Below, piece after piece: positions 46,122 to 57,437 of a stretch of 64,000 bases of DNA. The DNA is from Metallyticus violacea (Eukaryota; Arthropoda; Insecta; Mantodea; Metallyticidae), in the NCBI GenBank assembly GCA_030762175.1, contig CM060833.1, forward strand, positions 160,987,501-161,051,500. The letters are read 5' to 3'. Numbering within the stretch: position 1 is the stretch's first letter; every line of letters begins with the position of its first letter. Made by a program: the position numbers and the translations under genes. The notes under the pieces were generated by a model. The model worked only from the letters and a program-made list of their open reading frames with translations, did not search any database and had not been told where the DNA came from.

Positions 46122-46409
46122 ACCGCCATGGGTGGCCAAGGTAGTTAAGGTGTGGACTTGTGAGCGGGAGGTCTGGGGTTCAAATCCTGTCAGAACCATC
46201 CTCCCTGACTGAGGTTTTTTCCAGGTTTACCTCACTCCTCATAAATGGCAAATACCAGGGAGGTACCCTAAACTTAGGCCTGGAACATTTCCTTCCTTAA
46301 AAAAAGTCCTTTCCCAATGTATCATTTCATTTCATGTATAATCAGTGTCCTTCACCTGTGGTGCCTCAGTAGTAAAAACTGGCATTAAACACTATCCAAA
46401 AAAAAAAAA
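46122..46409 (+). repeat. SINE-B, full-length copy with target duplication
   Basis: The head CCGCCATGGGTGGCCAAGG-TAGTTAAGG contains an A box of tRNA-Leu/Ser style, and GGGGTTCAAATCC is the B box. The body has TGAGGTTTTTTCCAGGTTTA, ATAAATGGCAAATACCAGGG and TTAGGCCTGGAACATTTCC; the tail ends GCATTAAACACTATCC plus A-run. Direct repeats AACTGGTTGT at 46112-46121 and 46410-46419. Confidence 0.9.
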
Positions 46410-46509
46410 AACTGGTTGTGTGGCAACATGATTATGATGCCATAGTTGTTCAGCTGTTTAGTTATATAATGGAGTTATACTGTTAATGTCTGAAGTTTAT
46501 ATTTTTTTT

Positions 46510-48245
46510 TTTTTTGTGCATAGTTACAATGTCTGATGGAGAGAGTGTCAAACAAAGTATGTCATTAACTAAGCGGTTTCCATTGAATGATAAAAACTAA
46601 CAAAGAAACTCAGGGTACAGTCTCATGAAAAAGGGGAAATATTGTCATTGCAGTAAGTTAAAATGTTTTAGAAGATAACAGAAATAAACTTATTGTGTTC
46701 AATGCAGTTACACTTAGAAATTATCAAAGTAGTTATTTGTCTGATCTAATAGAGGTTATGCCAGTTTCTCAAAGGAGATCTAGATAAGCTGAATTTGAAG
46801 CAGTTTCATGATTAAGCTATAAAGTTAGAGTACCAATAAATGGGTATATGACCAAATTATATATTTGTTGTAAAGCTTTCTTGTGCATCTTTTTTATTAC
46901 TGGGAATCAACTAGAGGCCTTACAAAGGAATATTAAAAATGGTGCAGCTCATATTGAAAAATGCAGAAAACGTAACTTGACAAGAAAATATCCAGAGTCG
47001 ATACTTTGTTACATTGAGGATCACAAAAGTCCTTCATTGGAAGACAGAACCACTACAATTTCCGTGATTCTCAAAAAATGTACTTATCAGTTAAGAAAAT
47101 GCATGCTATGTTTCTGGAAAATTATCCTTGTGCCATTCCTAAGCTACAGAAAAATATTCTGCAACAATTTAATATCAGTTTTGGATATCCTCGCACAAAT
47201 ACATGCAGTATATGTGACATTTATACAACTGAGCTTAAAATCAGAACAGAAACATTAGATACACTTAATACGGATTGTAAGGAGCATAATAAAATTGAAC
47301 CTGAATTACATCAGTTAGGCAGTCATAATAAATTACTTCTTAAAAAACCATAATTATTTTATACACCTAAATGACTGGCAAGACTTTGTGCACAAAGCGA
47401 ATGTTATAGGAAAGCAATAGCAATGGATTTTCAAAAGAATTTATGCATGCTTAATATATCATAAATGGAGCCTACTATTGTATACAGCTTTCACTATTCT
47501 CCTTCAACATACCTGTTTTGTCTAGTGAACATTCTGTTTTCTATGTATGTATATACACCCAGAGACATTAGCACACAAAAGAACAGATGAAGTGTGCTCT
47601 ATGTTTGCATCATTTTAATTTTCTTGAGCTTGGCAAAGATATAAAACACCTGATAATCTTCTGCAATTCTATGTGTGGACAAAACAAAAACTGGACAGTT
47701 TTCCAGTTTCTCCACTTTGTAGTCTATCATGACAATTGCCTGATATCTGCAAAAATGGTATTTACAACTTGTGGACACTTTTACTTGGAGAGAGAGTGAT
47801 AGAAACATGGCAATAATTAATCAGAAATATGCAGTTAAAATGCCAGAAAATGATTCATCAATGGGCCAGCTACTTGACCTGTTTGTACCATAAAGTATGC
47901 CCATTTAAAACTTAGACCTATAAGAAACTTCACTTATCCCTGGAATACAGAGACTCTTACAATGCCATTGGGAGAGACATGTTATAAATGCCTCAAAAAC
48001 AACAGCTTCATGCCTACTAGTAATATCAATCAGCAAATTTGTTCTCCCTGAGAGATCTTATGAATGTAAGAAGTGGAAGTGTTACATAATGTTATCCCTT
48101 TTTCGCTAACATGCATGAAAATAAAACAAGGTGTCTTTTTTTATCATCTTACTTTCTTTTCAGGTATGCATCCAATCTCTAAAGAAAAATTTGCTGATCT
48201 ACAAGTCCTTAAGTTATTTTGTGGACAAGAGGGAAGATCAATGAT
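46510..48245 (+). pseudogene. DUF7869-like multi-copy protein gene relic
   Basis: + strand pieces: VVKLSCASFLLLGINQRPYK and, in another frame, VCKAFLCIFFITGNQLEAL... ; FNISFGYPRTNTCSICDIYT (with C-x-x-C); MDFQKNL; GKDIKHLIIFCNSMCGQNKN plus WTVFQFLHFVVYH; GHFYLERE and RNMAIINQKYA. The order recalls an arthropod family with a DUF7869 domain ('C-D-x-C-x-G-Q-N-K-N' followed by 'G-H-S-x-L-E-x-D-R'), which occurs in many copies per genome and is probably transposon-borne. The D to N change in the F-C-D/N-S motif and multiple frameshifts make it a dead copy. The family name is from memory and uncertain; ends not found. Confidence 0.55.
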
Positions 48246-50057
48246 TGATTGATAAACCTTGCTGTGTAGGGATATTAATATACATGATAAACAATAATAG
48301 AAGCTTGGTAATGTGATAAGAGCGCGCAATATTTATATTTCTATTATTATGGTATTACTGACATTCTCCACTCTTTTCATGAAAAAATTTTGTTAATTTA
48401 CTTTGTACTTTTTTCTTACAAACTTTGGTTCACCATTGTCAGCATTTTGTAGACACAATGACGATAATTGCTCTATATGTGTTACTGTATGTCTTTATTA
48501 AAGGTTTAAACCTTCAAATTAGAATAACTGAGTGTGTTGAAAATACGACATTCTGCCTTTTTTTCATGTACCCTCATATGATTTTGATAAAAATTAGGGA
48601 AAATTTATTGTTAGTACACCCAAATCATACATTCCCTTAACAAATACAGATATGGGCCAGTCTTACACATAATTAGAAAGTCATAAAAATAAATGGTTTT
48701 GGTATAAACCATTGAAGGAAAAATACAGAAGAAAATTATTAATTACCAACTATGGAAGCACAAGCAACTGGATCTCTGAAAGTTGAATTTTTTAAATGGT
48801 TTCCTAACTTATTATAAAATACTCTTTATTGGACAGTTAAAATATAATATCAGAACATGCACATATAACAACCATACAAATTATATTCAGAGTTGTTTTA
48901 CCTGAAATTCACTAATCCATATGTTTCCGAAAATCTGGCATCTCTGAATTTTTAGTCACTTTTTATAACATATAAAAGTTCTAGAAATACTGCTTACAAT
49001 TTCCACACTTGCAGTTCCCACTTACTTAAGTGAGTTTTTTCATACAAAATCATATGCATCAAATTGAAACAGAAAATTTGAATTTTATTTTAGAAATTTA
49101 TTAATGTAAAGAAGGAAAATTAAGGAAAATTTTTACATTAGATTGGAAAGTGGGAAACTTTGTGACAAGACTTAAACATTATGGGAAATCTAACAACCCT
49201 AATTATAGCAGACCACACATAGTTTTTTTGCCATGAAAGGAACCTTGTGAATTAATTGTAGAATTTTTATACTCCAATGCTTACAGTTTTGCCAAAAAAA
49301 AACACATAACCATGTAACTGAAACTATGCCTTATCAAAGAAAAATAACTTAAATCAGCATTTTATAAATCAAGTACGTATATTTACACAACTTTCTTCAT
49401 TGTCATCAGGTTTTTCTTCCATTAGAGGGAGTTTTTTTTTTTTTTTTTTTTTTTAGGAAGTTTACTGTTTATCAGTATTATTTTCCTAAACTTGAGAACA
49501 AGCTTTGTTACAGTATTTCTCTATGAAACTGGAGCACCAGAAAATTTTTCTACAAACACACATTTGTTTATAAGATCTGTTTTTCAAATGTCATATGCAA
49601 ATACTCTTCTGTTTTAGTGTTAAACTGTGGAGTGCGATTTCAATACACTAAATTGAATTTATACATAGTAATAAAAGACCCTTGCACATTAAGAGCAGTT
49701 GTTAACACCTGCAAGGTAAACACCAGCTAACTTTGTGAGAGAACTGATCATGAACAGATTAATAACACCAGGGTTTTGGTCAGTTAAGCAACTGTTGAGG
49801 CCTGCATGCATGGTAAGCAGATTACTATGTAGGAGACTGGTATGTTAGTCCAATTTGCTATGAATTCTATTCAGTGATTTTTACATTTGTGGTGTTTCTT
49901 TACAGACATAAATTACTGTTGCTTGCTTCTTTAGAATTCCAGAATGTTTTAGATCTTGCTAATATTGCATTCTGTTCTGACAGGAATAGGACAGATAACA
50001 AATATTATGATCATTAATGATGAATGTAAGAATCACGCAGTGAAATGATCTTAAAAT
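48246..50057. other. Unassigned AT-rich DNA with a T-run
   Basis: A T-run of about 23 lies at 49433-49455. Nothing else recognised. Confidence 0.4.
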
Positions 50058-50137
50058 CTTAAGTAGATTAAAAGTAAAACTACTTAAAATCATGTCAACA
50101 CATTAAAACACTCTTGACATTCCACTTTTTTCAAAAA

Positions 50138-50181
50138 ACTGGAACATTTTTCGTGGGACCTTGCTCACATTGTCAATCATG
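50138..50181 (-). ncRNA. Hammerhead-like relic, left arm of PLE pair
   Basis: Minus strand: TTGACAA, T, GTGAGC...GTCCCAC (about 4 bp of stem), GAAAAATGTT. The same layout with base changes; inactive by inspection. Confidence 0.35.
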
Positions 50182-51712
50182 AACGACTAACAGGTCAATC
50201 TAAATAGGCTGTGTAAGTACTGTGTATTCTGGTGGTCTTTTGATGATCTTATACAAAATATTATCTGCTTCTGGGATGTCAAAATTCATGAGTCTATGTT
50301 CACATTTTTTATGAAAATTTTTTCTCACATACTGAGTTCATTTGGGTGTTGCACTGCTTTTAATAAAGTGATATCTTCTTGATTTCATGGTGTTCATTCC
50401 AAAAATGTTTAAACTGCTGATTTTTCTATTTGTTTGTATTTAACATTTCTCCAGTGTTCCTTTAATCTGATAGCTATGTTCCTTTTTGTTTTGCCTATGT
50501 ACACTTTTTCACAATCTTTGGAATTAATCCTATATATGCCAGAGTTTTCTTCTTTGGGTCTGGGGTCTGTTTTGTTTAACTTCAACAGTTTGCCAACACT
50601 GTACTTATTTTTAGGGGCTAAGGAGATGTTGTACTGTTTGAAGATTTTCTGAAATTTATTATTGAGATATGGGTAGTAAGTAAAATTGTGGTAAGTTTTT
50701 TTCTTTCGATAAAGTACTACATGTAGTAACTGTTTAATTTTCTTTTTTCCTTTGAATCTTTTAATTTTTTGATCAATCATTTGTTAAATCCATTAAATTT
50801 TGCTGTTTCTATTATGTGTATTTATTCCATTTTATACTCTTCTTTATTTAGTGCTACATTGACCGATCTATGAATATGCTATTAAAGGCTGCTTCTTTAT
50901 GAGGTCTAGGGTTGAAACCATGAGCTTTTATATAGTTGTCCGTGTGTGTATTCTTTCTGTAAATGCCAAATTCCAGTTTATTATTGCTTTTTATTATTTT
51001 CAAATCCAAAAAATGTAATGTGCTCTTAATTTCGGGTTCCATAGTGAATTTAATCATGGGTTCTTGCAAATTTAATAGTTTTACTGCATCTTCTATGTAT
51101 CTGTCCTGTACAATGGCAAAAATATTATCCACCTATCTATACCAGATCTTTAATATGTATGGAAAGGCTTTTGTGATGTGTGTTTCAAAGAAACTCTTAA
51201 ATAAATCTGCCAAAAATGGTGAGAGAGGGCTGCCCATTACTAAACCTGATTTTTGTTCAAAGAGCCTTCCTTCAAAGGTAAAGAAGTCCTGATTTAAGCA
51301 TAGTTTGGTAAGTTTAATATATTCTTTGATGTGTGTTTCTGTAATATGGTATATTACAAATTAATTGCAAAGATTGTGAAAAAGTGCACATGTGCAAGAC
51401 AAAAAGGAACATGGGTATCAGATTAAAGGAACACTGTAAAAATATTAAATACAAACAAATAGAAAAATCAGCAATTGCAGCACATTTTTGGAATGAACAC
51501 CATGAGATGAGAAGGATATCACTTTATTAAAAGCAGTGCAACACCCAAAGGAACTCAGTATATGGGAAAAAATTTTCATAAAAAATATGAACATAGACTC
51601 ATGAATTTTGATATCCCAGAAGCGGATAGCATTTTGTATAAGTTCAACAATAAACCACTACAGCACTCGCAGCCACTTAAACTGCCAATTTAGATTGATC
51701 CATTAGTTGTTC

Positions 51713-51754
51713 ATGGTTGACAATGTGAGCAACATCTCATGAAACATGTCCCAG
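51713..51754 (+). ncRNA. Hammerhead-like motif, right arm of PLE pair
   Basis: TGG, TTGACAA, T, stem II GTGAG-CAACAT-CTCAT (last pair G-T), GAAAC, AT, GTC, CCA pairing with TGG. GTC is the preferred natural cleavage triplet. The core has the same two departures from CTGANGA as the 14858-15219 unit. Confidence 0.45.
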
Positions 51755-51909
51755 TTTTTTAAAAAAAGTGGAATGTCAAGAGTGTTTTAATGTGTTGACA
51801 TGATTTTAAGTAGTTTTACTTTTAATCTACCTAAGAAAATATTATGGTTTTAGCTTTTTGTTATTTTTTTAGTGTTTTAATGTTTTTGTCATTGGATTAA
51901 CAGATCAAA

Positions 51910-52148
51910 TTTCTTCTTCTTCTTCTTCTTCTTCTTCTTCTTCTTCTTCTTCTTCTTCTCCTCCTCCTCCTCCTCCTCCTCCTCCTCCTCCTCCTCCTCC
52001 TCTCCCTCCTCCTCTCCCCTCCTCCTCCTCCATCTCTCCCCCTCTTCTCCCCCCTCTTCTCCCCACCCCTCCCTCCTCCCCCTCCTCCTCCCCCTTCTTC
52101 TTCTTCTTCTTCTTCTTCTTCTTCTTCTTCTTCTTCTTCTTCTTCTTC
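51910..52148. repeat. Polypyrimidine tract, (TTC)n and (TCC)n
   Basis: 239 bases with only two purines (52032 and about 52075): TTC units, then TCC/CCT units with C-runs, then TTC units again. Mirror-symmetric overall, so it could form triplex (H-) DNA. It lies about 75 bp right of the PLE inverted pair. Confidence 0.95.
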
Positions 52149-54029
52149 GAAAATGTTAACTTTTTTATTTTTTTTTTTTAAGCCTTTAACATATACTGAT
52201 TGTCAAAATGATATATGAATATCATATTTGAGAAAATACACTAAACAGCAGTTAGATTAGGTGGTTAAAACTATGCTTATTATTTGGATTGTATAATAAA
52301 CTACCTTTGCTTTTGTGTGTGGGTGTCTATGTGATAAAAATATTCCATAAGAAATATATCATGCATTTATTTAACTGGGGAAATCCAGGTTCACTGAAGT
52401 GGAAATAGGTATTCTATATCCAAGCTGGAGCTTATATGTTTGATGTTAGAAATTTGCAAAAATAAATAACTGCAGTGTCTAGGAATGCATTCCATATGCA
52501 GAAATGGCCCAAATAAATGACCATCAATATATTTTGTGCTCACAAGGCTTTAAGATCAACTGTTGTGATATCCTTAACCACAACATTAGTAGTTAACACA
52601 TTTTCGTATGCAGGTTAATCACAGATGCATAAGCATTAGTGTCAAATACTTTTAGATCCTTAATTTTTAAAGTTAACTTAAAAATGACAGTAGTATAATT
52701 GTGATTCTTTAAAGTTAGGAATTAGAGATGACCAACATTGAAATTTTCCTGAATAAGCTTATATTCTTTAGTCTATATATGGCTATTATTAAGGAAGATT
52801 TTCAGATTTTAACATTTTTATAGCAGTTTTATTTTTTTGTCTAGGAACAACTGAAGAGCAAATGGATTGTAAATAATCCATTTCTGTAGCAATCATAATT
52901 TTTTGTAGCATCATCAGGTGTTCCCATGATGAAAATAAAATCTTTATAGTTGTTATAGCTATGTGTGCTTGTGATACAGAGAGAGATGATAGAATAGATC
53001 ATAGGCTACAAGTAGCAGAACACCATTTCTGTTTTGGAGGGAGCAAAATATACTTTTGTATTGCTGTTTTTTTCTCTCTCAATTTTGATTTGTTTACTTA
53101 TCACGTCTCTGACAATATATATAGCAAAATAGGTATGCATAAGATTCTGAGATGTAAAACATTCTATACATTACCACAACAATAAATCTGAATGTTGATA
53201 TTTTAAGCATTAAAGATAAGCAACGTTGTTGTTGACATTGTCTTTAGAGATGATGACGTAATCATCAAATCTTGTTAATTGTGAAGTCTTTGTGCATGTC
53301 TATGATTATTGTGATAATATGCCTTCAATTGTACTTTGTATTGTTACATATATGCTTTGTAAACAGAAATTGAACAAATTTTAATTTACTTATTTTAAGA
53401 GTTCTACCTGTACAAAAATACCATTTAGAAAAGAGAAATAATATCAAAATATGTGCCTGTTTAATTTTCTGTTTTTACACTCATTATGCTCTATGCCTGT
53501 TCTTCCCAAACTTGTTGAAGGCATGCCCCACATTTGGACAAGACTATGTAAAAAAAAAAAAAAAAAAGGGTACCTGTAAAATGTGATCATTTTACTAAAA
53601 ATCCATGTATATGTCATCCAAAAAATGATCAAAATAGAATTACATGGGCAAAATAACACTAAATATTCCTACATAAACATAATTTCTAGTACTTTGGTTC
53701 ATTACCACTGTGTTGCTTTCTCTTTGATTTCTTAAACTTGCCTTTCTTTCTGATATGTTCAAACGTAGTTTGCAAAACTTGAGATATTAACATAGAAACA
53801 AAGACAAAATCAATGCAGTTATAGAAAATGCACAATTTTTGCTTAACACTACTTGACAAAAAAAAAATTTATCATATTTAACTCACTTAACTATTATGAT
53901 ACAGAACATTCCATGTCCTTCCATAGAATTAAATTTGAATAACTTTAAACAACAACTTTTTACAAGGGGCATACCATATTGATTTACATTTTATTTTTTT
54001 ATTTATTTATTTTTGCACATACGGAAAGG
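52149..54029. other. Unassigned AT-rich DNA
   Basis: A-run of about 19 at 53551; nothing else recognised. Confidence 0.4.
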
Positions 54030-54164
54030 AATTACAGATCTGTAGTTAGGTTCACCTTCTCAACATAATCTACTTTGAGGTCTATGCTATTTTTCTTCTG
54101 GTGCGAGAGCTTGTTAGGCCCTCCTGAAATCACTTTTTTAAGTACTGCACACCCATTCCTGGAC

Positions 54165-54166
<2 letters not shown>

Positions 54167-54239
<73 letters not shown>
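54167..54239. repeat. (AAT)n microsatellite inside the mariner relic
   Basis: About 24 uninterrupted AAT units; it creates long artefactual poly-Ile and poly-Leu frames on both strands. Confidence 0.95.
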
Positions 54240-54241
<2 letters not shown>

Positions 54242-54661
54242 GTCTGGACAGGGATTTGCAGTTTGTGGAAGTTGGCAAAATATTGACCATGCTGAGCTTT
54301 GTTCATGGCTCTTAAAAGGGGATAATCGGTTGGGGCCAAATAGAGAGAGTACAGTGAGTGTGAATTTCTTTGACAGTGGACTGTCCATTTGCTTCCAATG
54401 ATAGAAGTTTCGTTTCCAGTTGATGATAATGAAGCCATGTCTCATCACAAGTCTGGACACGAAGCCCTTTGGATCCTGGTTATGGCATTGCAAGAGTTTG
54501 CGACCGCCAAAGTCAGGCACTTTGTGACCCACCTGGCAGACACCTTTCCCATCTGAATGTGATTGTGCACAATGCGCAGTGTGGTATGGGCAAGTTTTCC
54601 GTGGCTGCCTCCCTTTCAAAGAATATGATGCGTCTGTTATCCAAAATGACCCTTTCCACCC

Positions 54662-54943
54662 ACCGCCACGGGTGGCTGAGGTCGTTAAGGCGCAGAATCG
54701 TAAGCGGGAGATCTGGGGTTCGATTCCCACAAGGACCGTCCTCCCTGAGTTTTTTTCCAGGTTTTCCTCAAAAATGGCAAATGCCACGGAGGTATCCTAA
54801 ACATAGACCTGGAACACTTCCTTCCTTTAAAAAAAAATCCTTCCTCAATTTATCATTTCGTGTACCATCAGTGTCACTGCCTGTGATGCCTCAGTAATTA
54901 AAACGAGCATTAAACACTATTAAAAAAAAAAAATAAAAAAAGA
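54662..54943 (+). repeat. SINE-B, full-length copy nested in mariner relic
   Basis: The head CACCGCCACGGGTGGCTGAG, GTCGTTAAGG (A box) and GGGGTTCGATTCCCAC (B box) is the least diverged of the family. The body and A-tail are complete. Direct repeats CTTTCCACCC at 54652-54661 and 54944-54953. The transposase reading resumes on the other side, so the SINE arrived after the mariner. Confidence 0.9.
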
Positions 54944-55824
54944 CTTTCCACCCTGGCGATGTTGGTTGGCATTATCACGGTTCACTTCAGCATTGAAGTG
55001 CAGCCACATTTCCAGCCTTCCACTCAGTTGTACCATTTCCCAGGACAGTGCATCCTCTCTACACATTGTCATAAGTTGCTCGTAAATATCGATGGTAGTC
55101 ACACTTCTTTCCAAAGAAACCAAATTGTTCAGCGCTCCCTTTTTAGACGCTCTCCATGCTATGGGTGGGGAAAACATGCTACTGTGGGCCTGGCTCGCAG
55201 GTCTCCAAGTATTGCTGCCATCTGATGACAGAACAGCATCCTAGCAACTGGTAACCTAACCAGATGATGGACCATGAGGCGCGAGAGATACAAAAGGGTA
55301 AATGAATATGGTATGTTCCTCATAGTATTGTCTGAAACAAAACTCAAAGCAATTACAGTAGTCACAGATGAATACTTAGATGGTTACATTCGACTGGCTG
55401 AAATGAGGATAAAATTCAAAATGTCATGGTGAAATGTTGAAACTAGAATTTTCTTCCCATGGCATAGAGCAGTTTGAGATTAAAAGAATACCAAAATATC
55501 TAAGTTTTTAATTTTTTACACCATTTGCAACCTTGTGTTTATACAAAATAAGTATATAATTTATAAAAATAAAGGTAAGAAATCATCCTGAACGTGAAAA
55601 CTATGTAATTTTGTGTGGATTAAATACAGAACCAAGATTTGAGAAACTAGTTTCTGGAAAACAGTCTCATTATTGTATTGATTTGGCTTTATAACTATAG
55701 AAACATTAGTTTGTCTTTTATTTTCAATACTGTTTATGTTTATGATTCTAAATATAAATAAATGTTAATATGGTGTTTTTTTTTTTTTTATTTTATAAAT
55801 CCTCTTGCAAACTCCTGCTCTTTA

Positions 55825-56114
55825 GTCGGTCCTGGTGGTGTAGTGGTTACCATACTTGCCTCCTAAACCCAAATCGCGGGTTCGAACCCGGCCAGGACCG
55901 ATGGATTTTTTCGGGCGTAAAAATCCTAAGTATGGCTACCTTCAGAAGGGAAGTAAAGCCGTGGGTCCCGTGTCGTACATTTGCGGCACGAAAAAGAACC
56001 TCAAGCCTGAAAGAGAGGCCTCTGAGCAAAATTTGTCGGCCGTTTCACGCCCTGAGTTGAATGGGACGCTGATGACCTGAGCTGTTAAAGAGCGTCCATA
56101 AATAAATCAATCAA
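55825..56114 (+). repeat. SINE-A, best full-length copy with exact 12-bp target duplication
   Basis: The head GTCGGTCCTGGTGGTGTAGT, GGTTACCATACTTGCCTCC, then GCGGGTTCGAACCCGGCCAG-GACC. The 7-bp acceptor-like stem GGTCCTG/CAGGACC is perfect and the T arm nearly so, while the anticodon arm is not readable as a tRNA. The body ends AAAGAGCGTCCATAAATAAA-TCAATCAA. Flanks TCCTGCTCTTTA at 55813-55824 and 56115-56126. It looks like the youngest insertion in the window. Confidence 0.93.
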
Positions 56115-56434
56115 TCCTGCTCTTTAAATGCCCCAGTTGGTCAAAACTTACTTTCAGAACCAGTGCTGTATGCAATTAATTGTTATAATTATAGCTTAAA
56201 ATTTATCATAGTCATAATGTTACTGAAGGGATTGTCCCATCAAACCAAATTAGAGTTAAACTAGTCTGCAAAACACAGCAGCATAGGATTGCAGTAATTT
56301 TATCAATCAAAGGTTTTGATGACTCTGAATTGCTGTCAGTCACTTAGAAGTGAAGCAATGTGGGTTGCAAACTTCTAGTTTAAATCAGTGTTGGCAATTC
56401 CTGACTTACTGTCTTCCCTAATAAAAAATCGAAT

Positions 56435-56855
56435 GGCATGGACTTGGGCAGTAATAATTGGAACTTTTTATTCAGGAGGCTCTGAGTTCAAATCCCATTT
56501 TATATTATTTTATCATTTCATTTCATAGTTCCAGTTGCAGGGTTGAAACTGTCGAGACATGAGGGGTGCATGTGGCATGGTGGTGGATTGAAAAAATTTC
56601 CTCCTTGGGGTCTGATGGGCATGCCTGAGAGCCCCCTCAGTCCTTGCCATAATGGCTCTTAAAGCCCTGTGAATGCCTGAGACCTAAGATATGGAAAATG
56701 TTAGGGATCCTGCTTACATCTTTGAAAAGCAACCCCTGGCTCCTTGTCACTTCCTGTGAAGGTGTTCTGTTGGGGAACACAGATATAAAAGGCCCATCAA
56801 TCCTATCCTATCCCTTCTTATCCTACTCTACCCTACCCCATCCCATTCCCATCCT
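56435..56855 (+). repeat. Possible SINE-like composite with a CCTAT/CCCATC tail
   Basis: A B-box-like GAGTTCAAATCCCAT at about 56487, a GC-richer body, and at 56795-56852 an irregular pentamer array (CCTAT, CCCATC). This suggests a tRNA-headed repeat with a simple-sequence tail, but there is one copy only. Confidence 0.35.
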
Positions 56856-56888
56856 AAAGATTTCACTTGTCTATGATTATTCAATTTC

Positions 56889-57165
56889 AGTGATCTAATG
56901 GTAACCATACTTGTCGCATAGACTCATGATCACTGGTCACTCCCAGTCAGGGTTGATGAATTTTTTGGAGCCTAAAAATCCTAAGTATGGCTTTCTTCAG
57001 AAGGGAAGTAAAGTCGTGGGTCTTGTGTCGTACATTTACGGCATGCAAAAGAACCTCAAGCCTGAAAGATAAGGCCTCTGAGCAAAATTTATTGGCTGTT
57101 TCAAGTCCTAAATTGAATGGGACACTGTAGACCTGAGATGTTAAAGAGAATTGTAAATGAAACAA
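56889..57165 (+). repeat. SINE-A, old diverged copy
   Basis: GGTAACCATACTTG, CCTAAAAATCCTAAGTATGG, GTGTCGTACATTTACGGCAT and CTGTTTCAAGTCC follow the family order; the B box is lost and the tail eroded. It lacks clear flanking repeats. Confidence 0.75.
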
Positions 57166-57361
57166 ATCAACAATCAGCAAGTTCATATAATGTATAAATG
57201 TTCTCCATTTTGCCTCACAGACAATCTGCTGCATAGTGAGCCTAAACAAGGAAATGGTACTAGTTGTTATTGCACTTACCAATCAGAATCATATCCTTGG
57301 GTATGCTCATCACAGCATTTCTTTCTTGTTACTACACTTCATATTAAACAAATATAAAAAC

Positions 57362-57437
57362 AAATCTGTCGCAAGAGGCTTGAACCTGTGACCTTCAGAA
57401 TAACTGCCTTTTGTATTATGCTTAGGCCACTTGAGCG
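57362..57437 (-). repeat. Isolated tRNA-like sequence, probably a SINE head
   Basis: Minus strand: CTCAAGTGGCCTAAGCATAA (A-box-like) and TCACAGGTTCAAGCCTC (B-box-like) 35 bp apart. No cloverleaf can be drawn and no body is recognised. Confidence 0.3.

Larger units (their letters stand above)
50058..51835. mobile_element. Inverted pair of Penelope-like elements, 3' ends outward
   Basis: Arms of about 155 bp (50058-50213, 51682-51835) are inverted copies. Minus strand from about 51345 down to 50058: WYR-stop-VDNIFAIVQD (RT catalytic box, where Y-V-D-D is expected), IKSTLHFLDLKIIKSNNKLE, FGIYRKNTHTDNYIKAHGFN, then FTYYPYLNNKFQKIFKQYNI and SGIYRINSKDCEKVYIGKTK, R-L-K-E-H-W (GIY-YIG). Plus strand from about 51345: CEKVHMCKTKRNMGIRLKEH and IEKSAIAAHFWNEHHEM, i.e. 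a second, more truncated copy. They meet at about 51345 with 5' sides facing in. Stops in both. Confidence 0.85.
54030..55270 (-). mobile_element. Mariner-like transposase relic interrupted by a SINE
   Basis: Minus strand from the right: IDIYEQLMTMCREDALSWEM and FNAEVNRDNANQHRQGGKS (HTH), SINE-B insertion, then WITDASYSL..., GKVSARWVTKCLTL (K-L-C-A-R-W-V-P-K block), QDPKGFVSRLVMRHG (F-V-S-R-I-V-T-G-D-E region, with D-E lost), YSLYLAPTDYPLLRA (Y-S-P-D-L-A-P-T-D-Y-H-L-F, with the catalytic D mutated) and IDLKVDYVEK near 54060 (C terminus). A microsatellite interrupts the C-terminal third. Confidence 0.75.

Noticed and set aside
46122..46205. Possible tRNA-Leu/Ser gene
   Set aside because: Same reasoning: repeated SINE-B head, no complete cloverleaf, followed by a conserved SINE body and A-tail.
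54075..54438. Long open frames with poly-Ile, poly-Leu or poly-Asn runs (also at 7523-7835)
   Set aside because: They are generated by AAT/TC microsatellites; the flanking parts belong to the mariner relic or to non-coding intron.
55825..55905. Possible tRNA gene (good A and B boxes, 7-bp acceptor-like stem)
   Set aside because: The anticodon arm does not fold, and the same head recurs attached to a common 200-bp body with target duplications, so it is a SINE head.
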